This document shows, piece by piece, positions 1 to 11,897 of a stretch of 56,679 nucleotides of DNA. Position numbers and translations under genes: made by a program. Each line of letters opens with the position of its first letter. Position 1 is the stretch's first letter. Source of the stretch: Bacteroidales bacterium (GTDB taxonomy: Bacteria; Bacteroidota; Bacteroidia; Bacteroidales; UBA932). Location: NCBI GenBank assembly GCA_017561885.1, contig JAFZBF010000015.1:1-56679 (forward strand), given 5' to 3'. The notes below the pieces were generated by a model, which had not been told where the DNA came from, did no database searches, and was given only the letters and a program-made list of their open reading frames with translations.

Positions 1-62
1 GCAGAATTCTTTTTCTGTGGTGTGGGTTTGGGCCGCGGCGGCCGATAATTAGAAGTTGCTAT
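1..62 (-). CDS. infC: translation initiation factor IF-3, 5' fragment (runs off the window edge)
   Basis: Only about 20 codons are present; the gene continues leftward out of the window. Downstream of the thrS stop the minus strand has a strong GGAGG (positions 75-71), then after 8 nt an ATA codon (62-60) opening a frame that reads ATSNYRPPRPKPTPQKKNS. This basic, proline-rich leader is what I would expect at the N-terminus of a Bacteroidota IF-3, and thrS-infC-rpmI-rplT is a widely conserved gene order. No ATG, GTG or TTG lies in this frame near the Shine-Dalgarno, so ATA is the best start. That would match the family habit of starting infC with an IF3-discriminated codon (AUU in E. coli), which allows autoregulation. 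Identity is inferred from context and leader composition, because the conserved IF-3 core is outside the window. Confidence 0.7.
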   Translation of the reverse strand, partial: MATSNYRPPRPKPTPQKKNS

Positions 63-70
63 TTTGGTAT

Positions 71-76
71 CCTCCT
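71..76 (-). promoter_or_regulatory. Shine-Dalgarno of infC
   Basis: On the minus strand AGGAGG starts in the last base of the thrS stop codon and lies 8 nt before the ATA codon at 62-60. Strong SD sequences are unusual in this window, where most genes are preceded by A/T-rich leaders. Its presence at ideal spacing supports the ATA start. Confidence 0.65.
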
Positions 77-2010
77 TAGTTAAGTTGTTGGTAAATCTCG
101 TCCTTTATCAGTTTCACAAAATCGTCTGTCTTCATAGTTCCGACGTTCACTCCACCCTGCCTGCGCACTGAGACGGTACCTGCCTCGGCTTCTTTTTCAC
201 CGACTATCAGCAGATACGGGATCCTCTTCATCTCATTTTCGCGTATCTTCTTGCCAATGGTCTCGTTACGGTCGTCTATGGAGGCGCGAATATCGTAATT
301 ATTAAGCAATTCGCAAACTTTTTTTGCAAAATCGTTGTATTTCTCGCTGAGAGACATAACTACCACTTGTTCAGGGGCCAACCACAACGGAAGCTTTCCT
401 GCGGTGTGTTCGAGCAGCACAGCCACGAAACGTTCCATAGATCCGAACGGAGCGCGGTGGATCATCACAGGCCTGCTGCGCCTGTCGTCCTTGTCTATAT
501 ATTCAAGCTCGAAACGCTCAGGAAGGTTGTAATCGACCTGGATGGTACCCAGCTGCCACTTGCGTCCGAGGGCGTCCTTCACCATGAAGTCGAGCTTCGG
601 ACCGTAGAAGGCAGCTTCACCCGTCTTCACAGTGGTGTTCAGACCCTTCTCTGCGGCAGCTTCGATGATGGCTGATTCGGCTTTCGCCCAGTTCTCGTCG
701 GTACCTATGTATTTCTCCTTGTCTTCAGGGTCGCGGAGAGAGACCTGAGCCTCGTACTCCTTGAAATCCAGAGTCTTGAAGACATAGAGAATGATATCGA
801 TCACCTTGCAGAACTCTTCCTTGATCTGGTCGGGACGGCAGAACAGGTGGGCGTCGTCCTGGGTGAAACCGCGCACGCGGGTCAGTCCGTGCAGTTCTCC
901 GCTCTGCTCGTATCTGTACACCGTTCCGAACTCAGCGAACCTGAGAGGCAGATCCCTGTATGAACGGGGCTTGCTGCGGTAGATCTCGCAGTGGTGAGGG
1001 CAGTTCATCGGCTTGAGCAGGTATTCCTCCCCTTCCTGCGGAGTGGTGATGGGACGGAACGAATCCGCACCGTAGTGAGCCCAGTGACCTGAAGTCACAT
1101 AGAGGTCCTTGCTTCCGATATGGGGAGTGATGACCGGCAGATAGCCGTATCTCTTCTGGACCTTCTTCAGGAATTCCTGCAGACGGTCGCGCAGGTCGGC
1201 GCCTTTCGGCAGCCAGAGAGGAAGGCCCTGTCCCACCCTGTTGGAGAAGGTGAAGAGCTCCAGCTCCTTGCCGAGCTTGCGGTGGTCGCGCTTCTTGGCT
1301 TCTTCGAGAAGCACCAGATATTCGTCGAGCATCGACTTCTTGGGGAAGGTGATGCCGTAGATACGGGTAAGCATCTTGTTGTGCTCGTCACCGCGCCAGT
1401 AAGCACCAGCTATCGAGGTCAGCTTGATGGCTTTGATGACTGAAGTGTCGCGGAGATGCGGGCCGCGGCAGAGGTCGGTGAACGAACCGTTGGTGTAGAA
1501 ACTGATGTGGCCGTCCTCGAGGCCTTCGATAAGCTCGCATTTGTACTGGTCGCCCTTCTCGGTAAAGGTCTTCATAGCCTCAGCCTTGGGGACATCCTTG
1601 CGTACGAAATGCTGGCCCTGGCGGGCGAACTCTGTCATCTTGTCTTCGATGGCTTTGAGGTCTGCATCGGCGATCTGCTTGTCACCGAGGTCGACGTCGT
1701 AATAGAAACCGTTGTCGATAGCCGGTCCGATGCCGAACTTGATGCCGGGATAAAGACTTTCCAGAGCCTCGGCCATAAGGTGAGATGAAGAATGCCAGAA
1801 AACTTTCTTTGCCTCTTCGTCTTCCCATTTATGAAGCTTGAGGGTCGCATCCTCTGTGATAGGGCGTTCCAGGTCGACTACCGCACCGTTCACTGTGGCA
1901 GCCAGTACGTCTGAAGCGAGCCTAGGGCTGATGGACATAGCTATCTGGTAGGCGCTGATACCGCTTTCGTATTCTCTTACGCTACCATCCGGAAAAGTTA
2001 TCTTTATCAT
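76..2010 (-). CDS. thrS: threonyl-tRNA synthetase
   Basis: Charges tRNA-Thr with threonine in the cytoplasm. The 644-residue protein has the standard order: an N-terminal TGS domain (about 1-60, starting MIKITFPDG), the editing domain with the HSSSH zinc/hydrolysis motif (H73, H77), the class II catalytic core with the MNCPHHC motif and the motif 2 region [11 protein letters not shown], motif 3 ([10 protein letters not shown]), and a C-terminal anticodon-binding domain. I chose the ATG at 2010 over the in-frame GTG at 2031. The protein then begins exactly where relatives begin, and a TATCTTTG -7 element at 2050-2043 would leave the GTG almost on the transcription start. infC follows directly, suggesting the usual thrS-infC-rpmI-rplT operon. 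Confidence 0.97.
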   Translation of the reverse strand: MIKITFPDGSVREYESGISAYQIAMSISPRLASDVLAATVNGAVVDLERPITEDATLKLHKWEDEEAKKVFWHSSSHLMAEALESLYPGIKFGIGPAIDNGFYYDVDLGDKQIADADLKAIEDKMTEFARQGQHFVRKDVPKAEAMKTFTEKGDQYKCELIEGLEDGHISFYTNGSFTDLCRGPHLRDTSVIKAIKLTSIAGAYWRGDEHNKMLTRIYGITFPKKSMLDEYLVLLEEAKKRDHRKLGKELELFTFSNRVGQGLPLWLPKGADLRDRLQEFLKKVQKRYGYLPVITPHIGSKDLYVTSGHWAHYGADSFRPITTPQEGEEYLLKPMNCPHHCEIYRSKPRSYRDLPLRFAEFGTVYRYEQSGELHGLTRVRGFTQDDAHLFCRPDQIKEEFCKVIDIILYVFKTLDFKEYEAQVSLRDPEDKEKYIGTDENWAKAESAIIEAAAEKGLNTTVKTGEAAFYGPKLDFMVKDALGRKWQLGTIQVDYNLPERFELEYIDKDDRRSRPVMIHRAPFGSMERFVAVLLEHTAGKLPLWLAPEQVVVMSLSEKYNDFAKKVCELLNNYDIRASIDDRNETIGKKIRENEMKRIPYLLIVGEKEAEAGTVSVRRQGGVNVGTMKTDDFVKLIKDEIYQQLN

Positions 2011-2042
2011 AATCTGTCTGTTATTAATCACAATTTGGCTCG

Positions 2043-2050
2043 CAAAGATA
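2043..2050 (-). promoter_or_regulatory. -7 promoter element of thrS
   Basis: TATCTTTG on the minus strand matches the Bacteroidota -7 consensus TAnnTTTG. It lies 32 nt upstream of the chosen ATG at 2010. No clear -33 TTTG was seen. Confidence 0.55.
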
Positions 2051-2079
2051 AAAAAATAATCCTGATTGTTGATAAGTTA

Positions 2080-2112
2080 TTGTTCGGGATGCTGTCCTAT
2101 TTGGTATTTTTG
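2080..2112 (+). promoter_or_regulatory. promoter of the deoxynucleoside kinase gene
   Basis: TTG at 2080-2082 and TATTTTTG at 2105-2112 fit the Bacteroidota -33/-7 pair with about 22 nt between them. The -7 ends 21 nt before the ATG at 2134. Confidence 0.5.
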
Positions 2113-2133
2113 TAGAAGGTAAAGACATCTACT

Positions 2134-2745
2134 ATGCACATCGGCATCGCAGGAAACATCGGCAGCGGAAAATCCACCCTCACCAGGATGCTTGCGGAGC
2201 ATTACGGATGGATACCCAAGTACGAGGCTGTCACCTACAATCCATACCTTGAAGACTATTACAAAGACATCAGGCGCTGGAGCTTCAATCTCGAAGTCTA
2301 CTTTCTGGCGCAGCGATTCAAGGACCTTGTCGAGATCAACAAGTCGGACAAGGTCATCATCCAGGACCGCACCGTGATGGAAGGTGTCCATATATTCGTG
2401 AAGAACAACCTGGACCTGGGCAATATTTCCCAGCGCGACTATGACACCTATATGGACCTCTACCATATGATGATATCTACTGTCAGGCTGCCGGACCTTC
2501 TGATCTATCTGCGTTCTTCCGTGGCAAGCCTTGTGGCCAAGATACAGAAACGCGGCCGCGACTACGAACAAGGCATGAGCCTGGAATACCTAGGCGGCCT
2601 AAACGACAGCTACGAAAAATGGATTGCATCCTATCCCGGCAAGGTCATCACCGTCGATGCCGACAATATGGACTTCGAGAACAATCCTGAAGACTTCCGG
2701 CATATCACCGACCGCATAGACGCCCTTATGTTCGGTCTCTTCTAG
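2134..2745 (+). CDS. deoxynucleoside kinase (deoxyadenosine/deoxyguanosine kinase family)
   Basis: Predicted cytoplasmic kinase that phosphorylates salvaged deoxynucleosides to 5'-monophosphates with ATP. The 203-residue length is normal for bacterial dAK/dGK-type enzymes. The P-loop GNIGSGKST spans residues 7-15. The DR motif (QDRTVMEGVHIF, around residue 80) matches the substrate-binding/catalytic segment of the family, and an arginine-rich lid (QKRGRDYEQGMS) follows. The start is supported by the upstream -7 element and by the P-loop lying immediately after it. The gene is divergent from thrS and followed 42 nt later by a glycosyltransferase gene with its own promoter, so it is probably monocistronic. 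Which deoxynucleoside is preferred cannot be read from the sequence. Confidence 0.88.
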   Translation: MHIGIAGNIGSGKSTLTRMLAEHYGWIPKYEAVTYNPYLEDYYKDIRRWSFNLEVYFLAQRFKDLVEINKSDKVIIQDRTVMEGVHIFVKNNLDLGNISQRDYDTYMDLYHMMISTVRLPDLLIYLRSSVASLVAKIQKRGRDYEQGMSLEYLGGLNDSYEKWIASYPGKVITVDADNMDFENNPEDFRHITDRIDALMFGLF

Positions 2746-2752
2746 TTTTTTG

Positions 2753-2760
2753 TATATTTG
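2753..2760 (+). promoter_or_regulatory. -7 promoter element of the GT2 gene
   Basis: TATATTTG is a full match to TAnnTTTG. It starts 7 nt after the kinase stop codon and ends 27 nt before the ATG at 2788. Confidence 0.5.
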
Positions 2761-2787
2761 TGTTTTGAACCCTAAAGATACATACGT

Positions 2788-3738
2788 ATGCAACTGTCTG
2801 TCGTAATATCTCTTTTCAACGAGCAGGAATCACTCAGGGAGCTTGTAGGATGGATACACGAAGCCCTGGCCGGCAAAGTGGCGGATTACGAAATCATACT
2901 GGTCGATGACGGCTCCACCGACGGCTCATGGGAAACAATCCGGCAGATGTCTGAAAACGACAAGACTGTCCACGGCATCCGTTTCCGCCGCAATTACGGC
3001 AAATCGGCAGCCCTCTACTGCGGTTTCGAGGCAGCACAGGGTGACATCGTGGTGACGATGGATGCTGACCTGCAGGACGATCCTACTGAGATTCCAGAGA
3101 TGATGCGTATGATCGAGGAAGACGGCTACGACCTTGTCTCAGGCTGGAAGAAAGTCCGTTACGACAACAAGCTGACCAAGAATCTGCCCTCGAAGCTTTA
3201 CAATGCCACCGCACGAAAGGTCACAGGAATCAAGCTGCACGACATGAACTGCGGCCTCAAGGCATACCGCAAGGATGTTGTAAAGAACATCGAAGTATTC
3301 GGCGAAATGCACCGTTTCATTCCTTATCTCGCAAAAGAAGCCGGATTCAGCAATATCGGAGAAAAAGTCGTGCAGCACCGCAAACGCAAATACGGAAAGA
3401 GCAAGTTCGGACTGAACCGCTTCGTCAACGGTTTCCTGGACTTGATGACGATATGGTTCCTGCAGGTATTCGGCCGCAAGCCGATGCACCTCTTCGGCCT
3501 GATGGGCATCATCACCTTCCTCATAGGTATCGTCATCACGTTATGGCTGATCATCAAGAAGCTGATACTCCAGGGCCAGGGCCGCGTGTTCCGTGCAGTC
3601 ACAGACCAGCCTCTCTTCTACCTTGCCCTTCTTGCAGTGGTGATAGGTACGCTCCTGTTCCTCACCGGTTTCATCGGCGAGCTGATAAGCCGCAACAGCA
3701 GCAACCGCAACAGCTACAATATCAAGGAAAGATTCTGA
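2788..3738 (+). CDS. membrane-anchored family 2 glycosyltransferase (GtrB/DPM1-like)
   Basis: Predicted to move a sugar from a nucleotide sugar to polyprenyl phosphate at the inner face of the cytoplasmic membrane. The 316-residue protein has an N-terminal GT-A domain: VVISLFNEQESL at the start, ILVDDGSTDGSW, and the DADLQDDP motif carrying the metal-binding aspartates (about residues 93-100). Two transmembrane helices follow near the C-terminus (about 232-254 and 270-297). This is the layout of the GtrB/ArnC/DPM1 group. It ends 10 nt from the convergent lpdA gene. The sugar transferred cannot be told; lipid decoration is inferred from family membership. Confidence 0.9.
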   Translation: MQLSVVISLFNEQESLRELVGWIHEALAGKVADYEIILVDDGSTDGSWETIRQMSENDKTVHGIRFRRNYGKSAALYCGFEAAQGDIVVTMDADLQDDPTEIPEMMRMIEEDGYDLVSGWKKVRYDNKLTKNLPSKLYNATARKVTGIKLHDMNCGLKAYRKDVVKNIEVFGEMHRFIPYLAKEAGFSNIGEKVVQHRKRKYGKSKFGLNRFVNGFLDLMTIWFLQVFGRKPMHLFGLMGIITFLIGIVITLWLIIKKLILQGQGRVFRAVTDQPLFYLALLAVVIGTLLFLTGFIGELISRNSSNRNSYNIKERF

Positions 3739-3748
3739 GCAGGTATTC

Positions 3749-5111
3749 CTAACGGGCAACCAGCTGCTTGCAGGCCTCGCATATCGCCTCGCTCATCGTC
3801 GGGTGAGGGAAAACGGTGTGTGAAAGTCTGTCTGCAGTGACGCCGCAGTCCATTGCAAGCACCAGGCCGCCGATCATCTCGCTCACGTTGGCACCGACCA
3901 GATGTACTCCCAGCACGCGTCCGTCGTGGGCGTCGCAGATAACCTTCACGAAACCGTCCTTCTCGCCGGCGGCGACAGCCTTGCCGTTCGATGCAAACTG
4001 ACATCTGCCGACCCGGTACTCTATGCCTCTCGCCACCGCGTCGCGTTCCCTCAGTCCGGCCGAGGCCACTTCGGGAGTGATGTATGTGCAGGCGGGCATA
4101 GTCTCGTAATTGACGGGTTTGTGGTCGTGTCCGGCTATACCCTCGACGCATGCCACAGCCTCTGCACTGGCCGCGTGTGCCAGCGCCGGAGTCGAGATTA
4201 CGTCACCTATCGCATAGATACCCTCGACATTCGTCATATACGCAGAATCCACGACGATCTTGCGTCGGTTCATCTCCACTCCCACCTGTTCGAGCCCGAT
4301 GAAATCCGTATTTGGAACCACACCCGCAGCGGAAAGCACGACTTCGGCCTGAAGCTGTTCCTCGCCTTTCTTCGTCTTGACTGTAAGGGTGCACATCTCC
4401 CCTTTTTCAACTGCCTGGACGGCTGAAGACGTCATCACCTTGATACCCGTCTTGCGGAGGCTGCGGCTCACCTGGGCGCAGACATCATCGTCTTCCAGAG
4501 GCAGCACCCTGTCCATAAATTCAATCAAGGTGACTTCCACTCCGAGGCTGCGGTAGAAAAATGCGAATTCGGTGCCTACCGCCCCTGAACCTATGACAGC
4601 CATAGACTTCGGGATAAAAGGAGGCATCAGAGCCTGGCGGGAGCACCAGATTTTCTCCCCGTCCACCGGAGCGAACGGAAGGCTCGACGGCCTCGCACCG
4701 GTAGCGATTATTATATGTTCAGCCTGAAGGACGCTGACCGAACCGTCTTCCGCCGTAACCTCAACCTGCCTGCCGGGAAGGATGCGGCCTGTTCCATGGA
4801 CAAGCTGGACACCGGCCTTGTTGAAAAGGAACTCTATACCCCGGCTCATAGTGGCAGCCACCTCGCGGCTGCGGGTGAAGATACGCTCTATGTCAGGCTG
4901 AATGTTCTCAGCCGAAAAGCCATAAGCAGCGCCCTCACGGGAATGATTGAGCATCTGGGCGCTCTTGAGGAGGGCCTTTGTCGGGATGCACCCCCAGTTG
5001 AGGCAGACGCCGCCCAGAGTCGCGCTTTCTACGACAGTTACTGAAAAACCTGCTTTCGCGGCTTCCAGAGCAGCCACATAGCCGCCCGGACCGGAACCTA
5101 TCACTATGACA

Positions 5112-5137
<26 letters not shown>
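3749..5137 (-). CDS. lpdA: dihydrolipoyl dehydrogenase
   Basis: FAD-dependent E3 component that reoxidises dihydrolipoamide with NAD+ in 2-oxoacid dehydrogenase and/or glycine cleavage complexes. The 462 residues are typical. Visible are the FAD motif GSGPGGY (14-20), the redox disulfide CLNWGC (C45, C50), the second GxGxxG for NAD (IGSGAVGTEF), the AIGDV FAD segment, and the C-terminal FPHPTMSEA box with the catalytic His. The start codon lies inside the 3' end of secA, a 26-bp overlap that makes translational coupling likely. No E1/E2 genes are nearby, so the partner complex is not identifiable here. Confidence 0.95.
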
Positions 5138-8414
<3,277 letters not shown>

Positions 8415-8432
8415 CAGTGTATTTTTTTCTTT

Positions 8433-8454
8433 TTTGTACAAACGTACAAAGTTA
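8433..8454 (-). promoter_or_regulatory. secA promoter -7 element with overlapping inverted repeat
   Basis: On the minus strand TAACTTTG (8454-8447) is a -7 match. Overlapping it, TTTGTAC (8433-8439) and GTACAAA (8444-8450) form a perfect 7-bp inverted repeat with a 4-nt spacer, centred on the expected transcription start. It could be an operator or a hairpin at the 5' end of the mRNA. Confidence 0.45.
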
Positions 8455-8462
8455 ATCGTTTT

Positions 8463-9326
8463 TTACATCCCGAGGAAATAAAGTGCATATCCTGCAACCG
8501 CCGCGACAAGACAGTTGATAAGTTTGGCACTGACAAATCCTTTCTTGTTCTCTGCGAGCAGAGGCAGCGAACTGTGGCCGTCCTGGCTGATGCTGCTGGC
8601 CAGCAGGACAGAGAACGGCACCAGCCCGTTTGCGAACATCGTGACGAATATCAGGTGCGGACCGGAATCCGGTATGATGCCGACAAGTATTGCAAGCAGG
8701 ATTATCAAAACCATGTTATCCTGGATCAAGCTTTCCAGGTCGATGTATTCCATTCCAAGATGAATGATGAGCAATGCCCCGAAAGTCCAGCAGAATATGG
8801 ACAGCGCGTGCTCCTTAATTACATGGTTCCACAAATGTTCTTTGACGAAATGGCGGTCGAAGATGCTGCGTAAACTGTGGTGACGGTCTTCCATGTCACT
8901 TTCGTGGAGGTCATATGACTGCCTGCATACGGCCTTCTCTCCTTTTGCCGGTTTCAGATCCACCAGCAGTCCGACCACTGTTGCGATGGCAAACAACACT
9001 GCGAAAAGGATCAGCGCCTTACCGGGAAACATCGCGAGCATCACGAAAGCTTCGTCGCCGCTGGAGGCAATCATCATAGCCACCAGCGCACCGAAGGATA
9101 TCATTCCGTGAGAGTAGAGAGACACTGTCGCAAATCCGCCCATACAACCTGGAATCAGACCCATCGCGGCGCCGAAGAGCACCCTGGTGAAACGGTTGGA
9201 GTTGAGACGTGAAAAGAAATGGCCGTGGGAGGCCACGTTCACGAATTCTATCAACAGCATCATCAAAATCACCAAAGCGGTGATAAGTATGCTGTCGCGC
9301 AGCACATCTGCAAGGATGTGGATCAT
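8463..9326 (-). CDS. putative 10-TM metal/metalloid exporter (ArsP_2-like family)
   Basis: Integral membrane protein of 287 residues with about nine or ten hydrophobic segments, in two halves separated by a hydrophilic loop (around 125-165) containing several histidines (HESDMEDRHHSLRSIFDRHF). The sequence resembles the family described as a putative 10-TM heavy-metal exporter or arsenic efflux protein. Internally similar glycine/proline-rich segments (GLIPGCMGGFATVSLY and GIIPDSGPHLIFVTM) suggest an inverted-repeat transporter. Its start overlaps the MeaB stop by 4 bp (ATGA), so the two are probably translated together. The substrate is not known and the family assignment is from recall only. 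Confidence 0.7.
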   Translation of the reverse strand: MIHILADVLRDSILITALVILMMLLIEFVNVASHGHFFSRLNSNRFTRVLFGAAMGLIPGCMGGFATVSLYSHGMISFGALVAMMIASSGDEAFVMLAMFPGKALILFAVLFAIATVVGLLVDLKPAKGEKAVCRQSYDLHESDMEDRHHSLRSIFDRHFVKEHLWNHVIKEHALSIFCWTFGALLIIHLGMEYIDLESLIQDNMVLIILLAILVGIIPDSGPHLIFVTMFANGLVPFSVLLASSISQDGHSSLPLLAENKKGFVSAKLINCLVAAVAGYALYFLGM

Positions 9327-10438
9327 ATCTTGCCCAGGTACTTGTCGATCAGTTCCTCAGCGGCGGAGAAAGATTCAAGCTGACCGTCAAGCACCGCTTT
9401 TTCATAGTCAGGCAGCTGTTTCTCCACGCGGGGATTTTCATAGAACATATTCTTGAGCGTCTCGTTGATGCTTTCATACATCCAGTAGCGGGCTTGTTCC
9501 CTGCGGTGACGCTCGTAATATCCGTTCTCCCAGACCAGTTTGAAATATTCCTCGATCTTGGTCAGAATCTCATCCAGACCGGTAAGAGCCACCGCCGAAG
9601 AAGTGACGGCAGTAGGCACCCAGCCGGATTCTGTCGGCGGGAACAGATGCAGGGCGTTGGCATAGAGCGCCCTGGCAAGATTGGCCTTCTCGACGTTGTT
9701 GCCGTCGGCCTTGGTTATGGCGATGAGATCCGACATTTCCATTATGCCTCGCTTGATTCCCTGCAGGTCGTCCCCCGCTCCGGAAAGCATAAGCAAGAGG
9801 AAGAAATCGCTCATAGAATGTACCGCAGTCTCACTCTGCCCTACGCCTACAGTTTCGATGAAGATGACATCATAGCCTGCAGCTTCGCACAGCAATATGG
9901 TCTCGCGGGTCTTGCGTGCCACTCCTCCCAGCGATCCTTCGCTGGGACTGGGACGGATGAACGCGTGCGGATTATGCACAAGTGTCTCCATCCTGGTCTT
10001 GTCACCCAGGATGGACCCTTTTGACTTCTCGCTGGAGGGGTCTATGGCCAGTACGGCAAGGTTGTGCCCCTTGTCTGTAATATGGGAGCCGAATGCCTCG
10101 ATAAAAGTACTTTTGCCCACACCCGGCACACCGGTGATGCCGATGCGCATCGTCTTCATACCGGATGATATCTTCTGGCAACGCTGTATTATCTGCTCTG
10201 CCACAGCCCTGTGTGAAGGGAGGAAACTCTCCACGAGGGTTATCGCCTGACTGAGCACCACCCTGTCACCGCTTACGATACCTTCCATATACTCATCCAC
10301 CGACTTGATGGCCGGTTTCTTCCTTATGACGAGATACGGGTTGACTATCGGCGGCTGCTTCACGCCCTCGTTGACGTTGAGTGCAGAATCCTGATTGTTG
10401 TAATCCCCGAAGAAATCCCCTTGCTTGTTCTGATCCAT
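9323..10438 (-). CDS. meaB: methylmalonyl-CoA mutase-associated GTPase MeaB (ArgK family)
   Basis: G3E GTPase that loads or protects adenosylcobalamin on methylmalonyl-CoA mutase. Residues 100-111 form the P-loop (GITGVPGVGKST). VIFIETVGVGQSE is the switch/Walker B segment, and SDLIAITKADGNN carries the nucleotide-specificity motif. The C-terminal helical region provides dimer contacts. At 371 residues it has a Gln/Asn-rich N-terminal extension of about 30 residues. The mutase genes are not in this window, but the epimerase and decarboxylase of the same pathway are, near 36-41 kb. It sits between DUF1573 (8-nt gap) and the exporter (4-bp overlap). Confidence 0.93.
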   Translation of the reverse strand: MDQNKQGDFFGDYNNQDSALNVNEGVKQPPIVNPYLVIRKKPAIKSVDEYMEGIVSGDRVVLSQAITLVESFLPSHRAVAEQIIQRCQKISSGMKTMRIGITGVPGVGKSTFIEAFGSHITDKGHNLAVLAIDPSSEKSKGSILGDKTRMETLVHNPHAFIRPSPSEGSLGGVARKTRETILLCEAAGYDVIFIETVGVGQSETAVHSMSDFFLLLMLSGAGDDLQGIKRGIMEMSDLIAITKADGNNVEKANLARALYANALHLFPPTESGWVPTAVTSSAVALTGLDEILTKIEEYFKLVWENGYYERHRREQARYWMYESINETLKNMFYENPRVEKQLPDYEKAVLDGQLESFSAAEELIDKYLGKI

Positions 10439-10446
10439 AGGTGGTT

Positions 10447-11553
10447 TTAGTTGACGATATTGGCGGTAACAAAATAGTTCACCTGCGGCTTGCTTGCTGA
10501 ATTGGTGATGAGGGTCAGGACGTTTATAACCTCTCCACCGTCACCTTTTGACGCGTCGAACGAGAAATCGACGGTTGCAGTACCGCCGGCCTTTATCGTG
10601 ACGGGCATCTTTGTAAGAACACTGGTATTTTCGCCGTCAATGTCTATCTTGTATATAGTCAGGTCATTCTTGCCTGTATTTGAGACCTTGAAGCTCTTGC
10701 GCAGGACAGTCCCCTTTTTGACCTCTTTCAGTTCGCTGTATGTAGCGTCCAGCTTGGGCACCGGCGCGTTGTTGATCTGGCGCACCGTCATATTGTCGAA
10801 GTCGTCGTTGATGGTGGCATTGAGCGAGACAGTGCCGTCCTGACGAGTACCGTCAGTCAGGAAACTGACTTTGTATCGGGTTTTACCCCAGTTCTTCGGG
10901 CCGTTGCCGGTATTGACAGTATACTTGATCTTGGCGGCCGTCCGGGCGGGAATGGGGTTTGGAGATATCGAGACGTTGACAGCCTCGTCGGCGGCCACGG
11001 TAACCTTCACCGGCTTGTTTGACATATTGGCGATCTCGCCTTCCTCTGTCTTGCGCCTGCCCTGGGCTATATATCCCATATCGACGCTGGTGGAACGTAC
11101 GGCAACCGGTCCCATCTTAACCTTGTAGAGTTCCTCGAGAGTTTTCTGGCGTTCGTGGACCTGGCCTTTGATCTTCAGCACGACAGGCCGGTTGACACCG
11201 GAAACGTATACAGTGATGGTCTTGTTGAACGGATACGGGCCCTGGTCGTTTGCATATGTTACCTCAATATTGGTCGACTTCCCGGGCTCGATCGGTTTCT
11301 TGTCATAGTCAGGAACCGTGCAGCCACAGCTTGAAACGACATTGTGGATGACAATCGGACTGTTGCTGATGTTCGTCATCACAAACTCGCAAGTGACAGG
11401 TCCGTCTGAAAGCAGGATATCGCCGAAGTCATGAGTCTTGCTGTCAAAGCTGATGACTTTCTCTTCCGGCTGGCTTTGTTTTTCTGATTGGGCGAAAGAG
11501 TCCACGGTCCCGAACAGAAATGCTGCAAGAAGCAATATCGCAATCTTTTTCAT
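10447..11553 (-). CDS. secreted DUF1573 domain protein
   Basis: Exported protein of 368 residues with a signal peptide (MKKIAILLLAAFLFGTVDSFAQ). The first 130 mature residues match the DUF1573 pattern seen in Bacteroidota: KTHDFGDI, then the conserved CGCTVPDYDKKPIEPGKS segment and a beta-strand series ending VYVSG. Two more Ig-like beta repeats follow (about 150-250 and 270-368), so it is probably a three-domain beta-sandwich protein on the periplasmic side or cell surface. I chose the ATG at 11553, which puts the lysine pair right at the N-terminus; a TATCTTTG -7 element lies upstream. Function unknown; the operon link to MeaB may be only positional. Confidence 0.82.
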   Translation of the reverse strand: MKKIAILLLAAFLFGTVDSFAQSEKQSQPEEKVISFDSKTHDFGDILLSDGPVTCEFVMTNISNSPIVIHNVVSSCGCTVPDYDKKPIEPGKSTNIEVTYANDQGPYPFNKTITVYVSGVNRPVVLKIKGQVHERQKTLEELYKVKMGPVAVRSTSVDMGYIAQGRRKTEEGEIANMSNKPVKVTVAADEAVNVSISPNPIPARTAAKIKYTVNTGNGPKNWGKTRYKVSFLTDGTRQDGTVSLNATINDDFDNMTVRQINNAPVPKLDATYSELKEVKKGTVLRKSFKVSNTGKNDLTIYKIDIDGENTSVLTKMPVTIKAGGTATVDFSFDASKGDGGEVINVLTLITNSASKPQVNYFVTANIVN

Positions 11554-11571
11554 GACGCTATATATTTTTAA

Positions 11572-11608
11572 CAAAGATACGACTTAATCAAAAATAATGC
11601 TATATTTG
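11572..11608. promoter_or_regulatory. divergent -7 elements for DUF1573 (minus) and ferredoxin (plus)
   Basis: TATCTTTG on the minus strand (11579-11572) points at the DUF1573 gene. TATATTTG on the plus strand (11601-11608) points at the ferredoxin gene, 28 nt before its ATG. Both match TAnnTTTG. Confidence 0.5.
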
Positions 11609-11636
11609 TGCCGCATTAACACTAAACGATATAACA

Positions 11637-11807
11637 ATGGCTTACAAAATTTCAGAAGATTGTGCTGCATGCGGCACATGCATTGACGAGTGCGCTGTAG
11701 GTGCCATCTCAGAAGGCGACATCTACAAGATTGATCCGGATCTCTGCGTCGAGTGCGGTTCATGCGCAGCTGTTTGTCCTATGGGTGCTATATCAAAGGA
11801 AGACTAG
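11637..11807 (+). CDS. 2[4Fe-4S] bacterial-type ferredoxin
   Basis: Small soluble electron carrier of 56 residues. It has two classical CxxCxxCxxxC clusters: C9-A-A-C12-G-T-C15...C19 and C37-V-E-C40-G-S-C43...C47-P, with the Pro after the last Cys of the second cluster. The near-twofold symmetry and length are those of clostridial-type ferredoxins, which serve pyruvate:ferredoxin oxidoreductase, hydrogenase or Rnf in anaerobes. It has its own -7 promoter element and a strong terminator immediately downstream, so it is monocistronic. Confidence 0.95.
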   Translation: MAYKISEDCAACGTCIDECAVGAISEGDIYKIDPDLCVECGSCAAVCPMGAISKED

Positions 11808-11826
11808 AATACCCATTATAATGATG

Positions 11827-11860
11827 TGAGACCGGCCTCCCAGCCGGTCTCATTTTTTTT
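11827..11860 (+). terminator. rho-independent terminator of the ferredoxin gene
   Basis: TGAGACCGGC (11827-11836) and GCCGGTCTCA (11843-11852) form a perfect 10-bp stem with a 6-nt loop, followed by eight T. It lies 20 nt after the ferredoxin stop. Confidence 0.93.
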
Positions 11861-11897
11861 ATTCCGGCCCTTTTCATCCGGAATACTCAAGAAACTC

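Noticed and set aside
1120..1443. Open frames opposite thrS, and similar ones opposite other genes
   Set aside because: They lie wholly within strongly supported genes on the other strand and have no recognisable domain; their length follows from the G+C of the covering gene.
11861..11884. ATTCCGG/CCGGAAT inverted repeat as a terminator for the DPP-IV run
   Set aside because: On the minus strand the stem is followed by A residues, not T, so it lacks the terminator tail.
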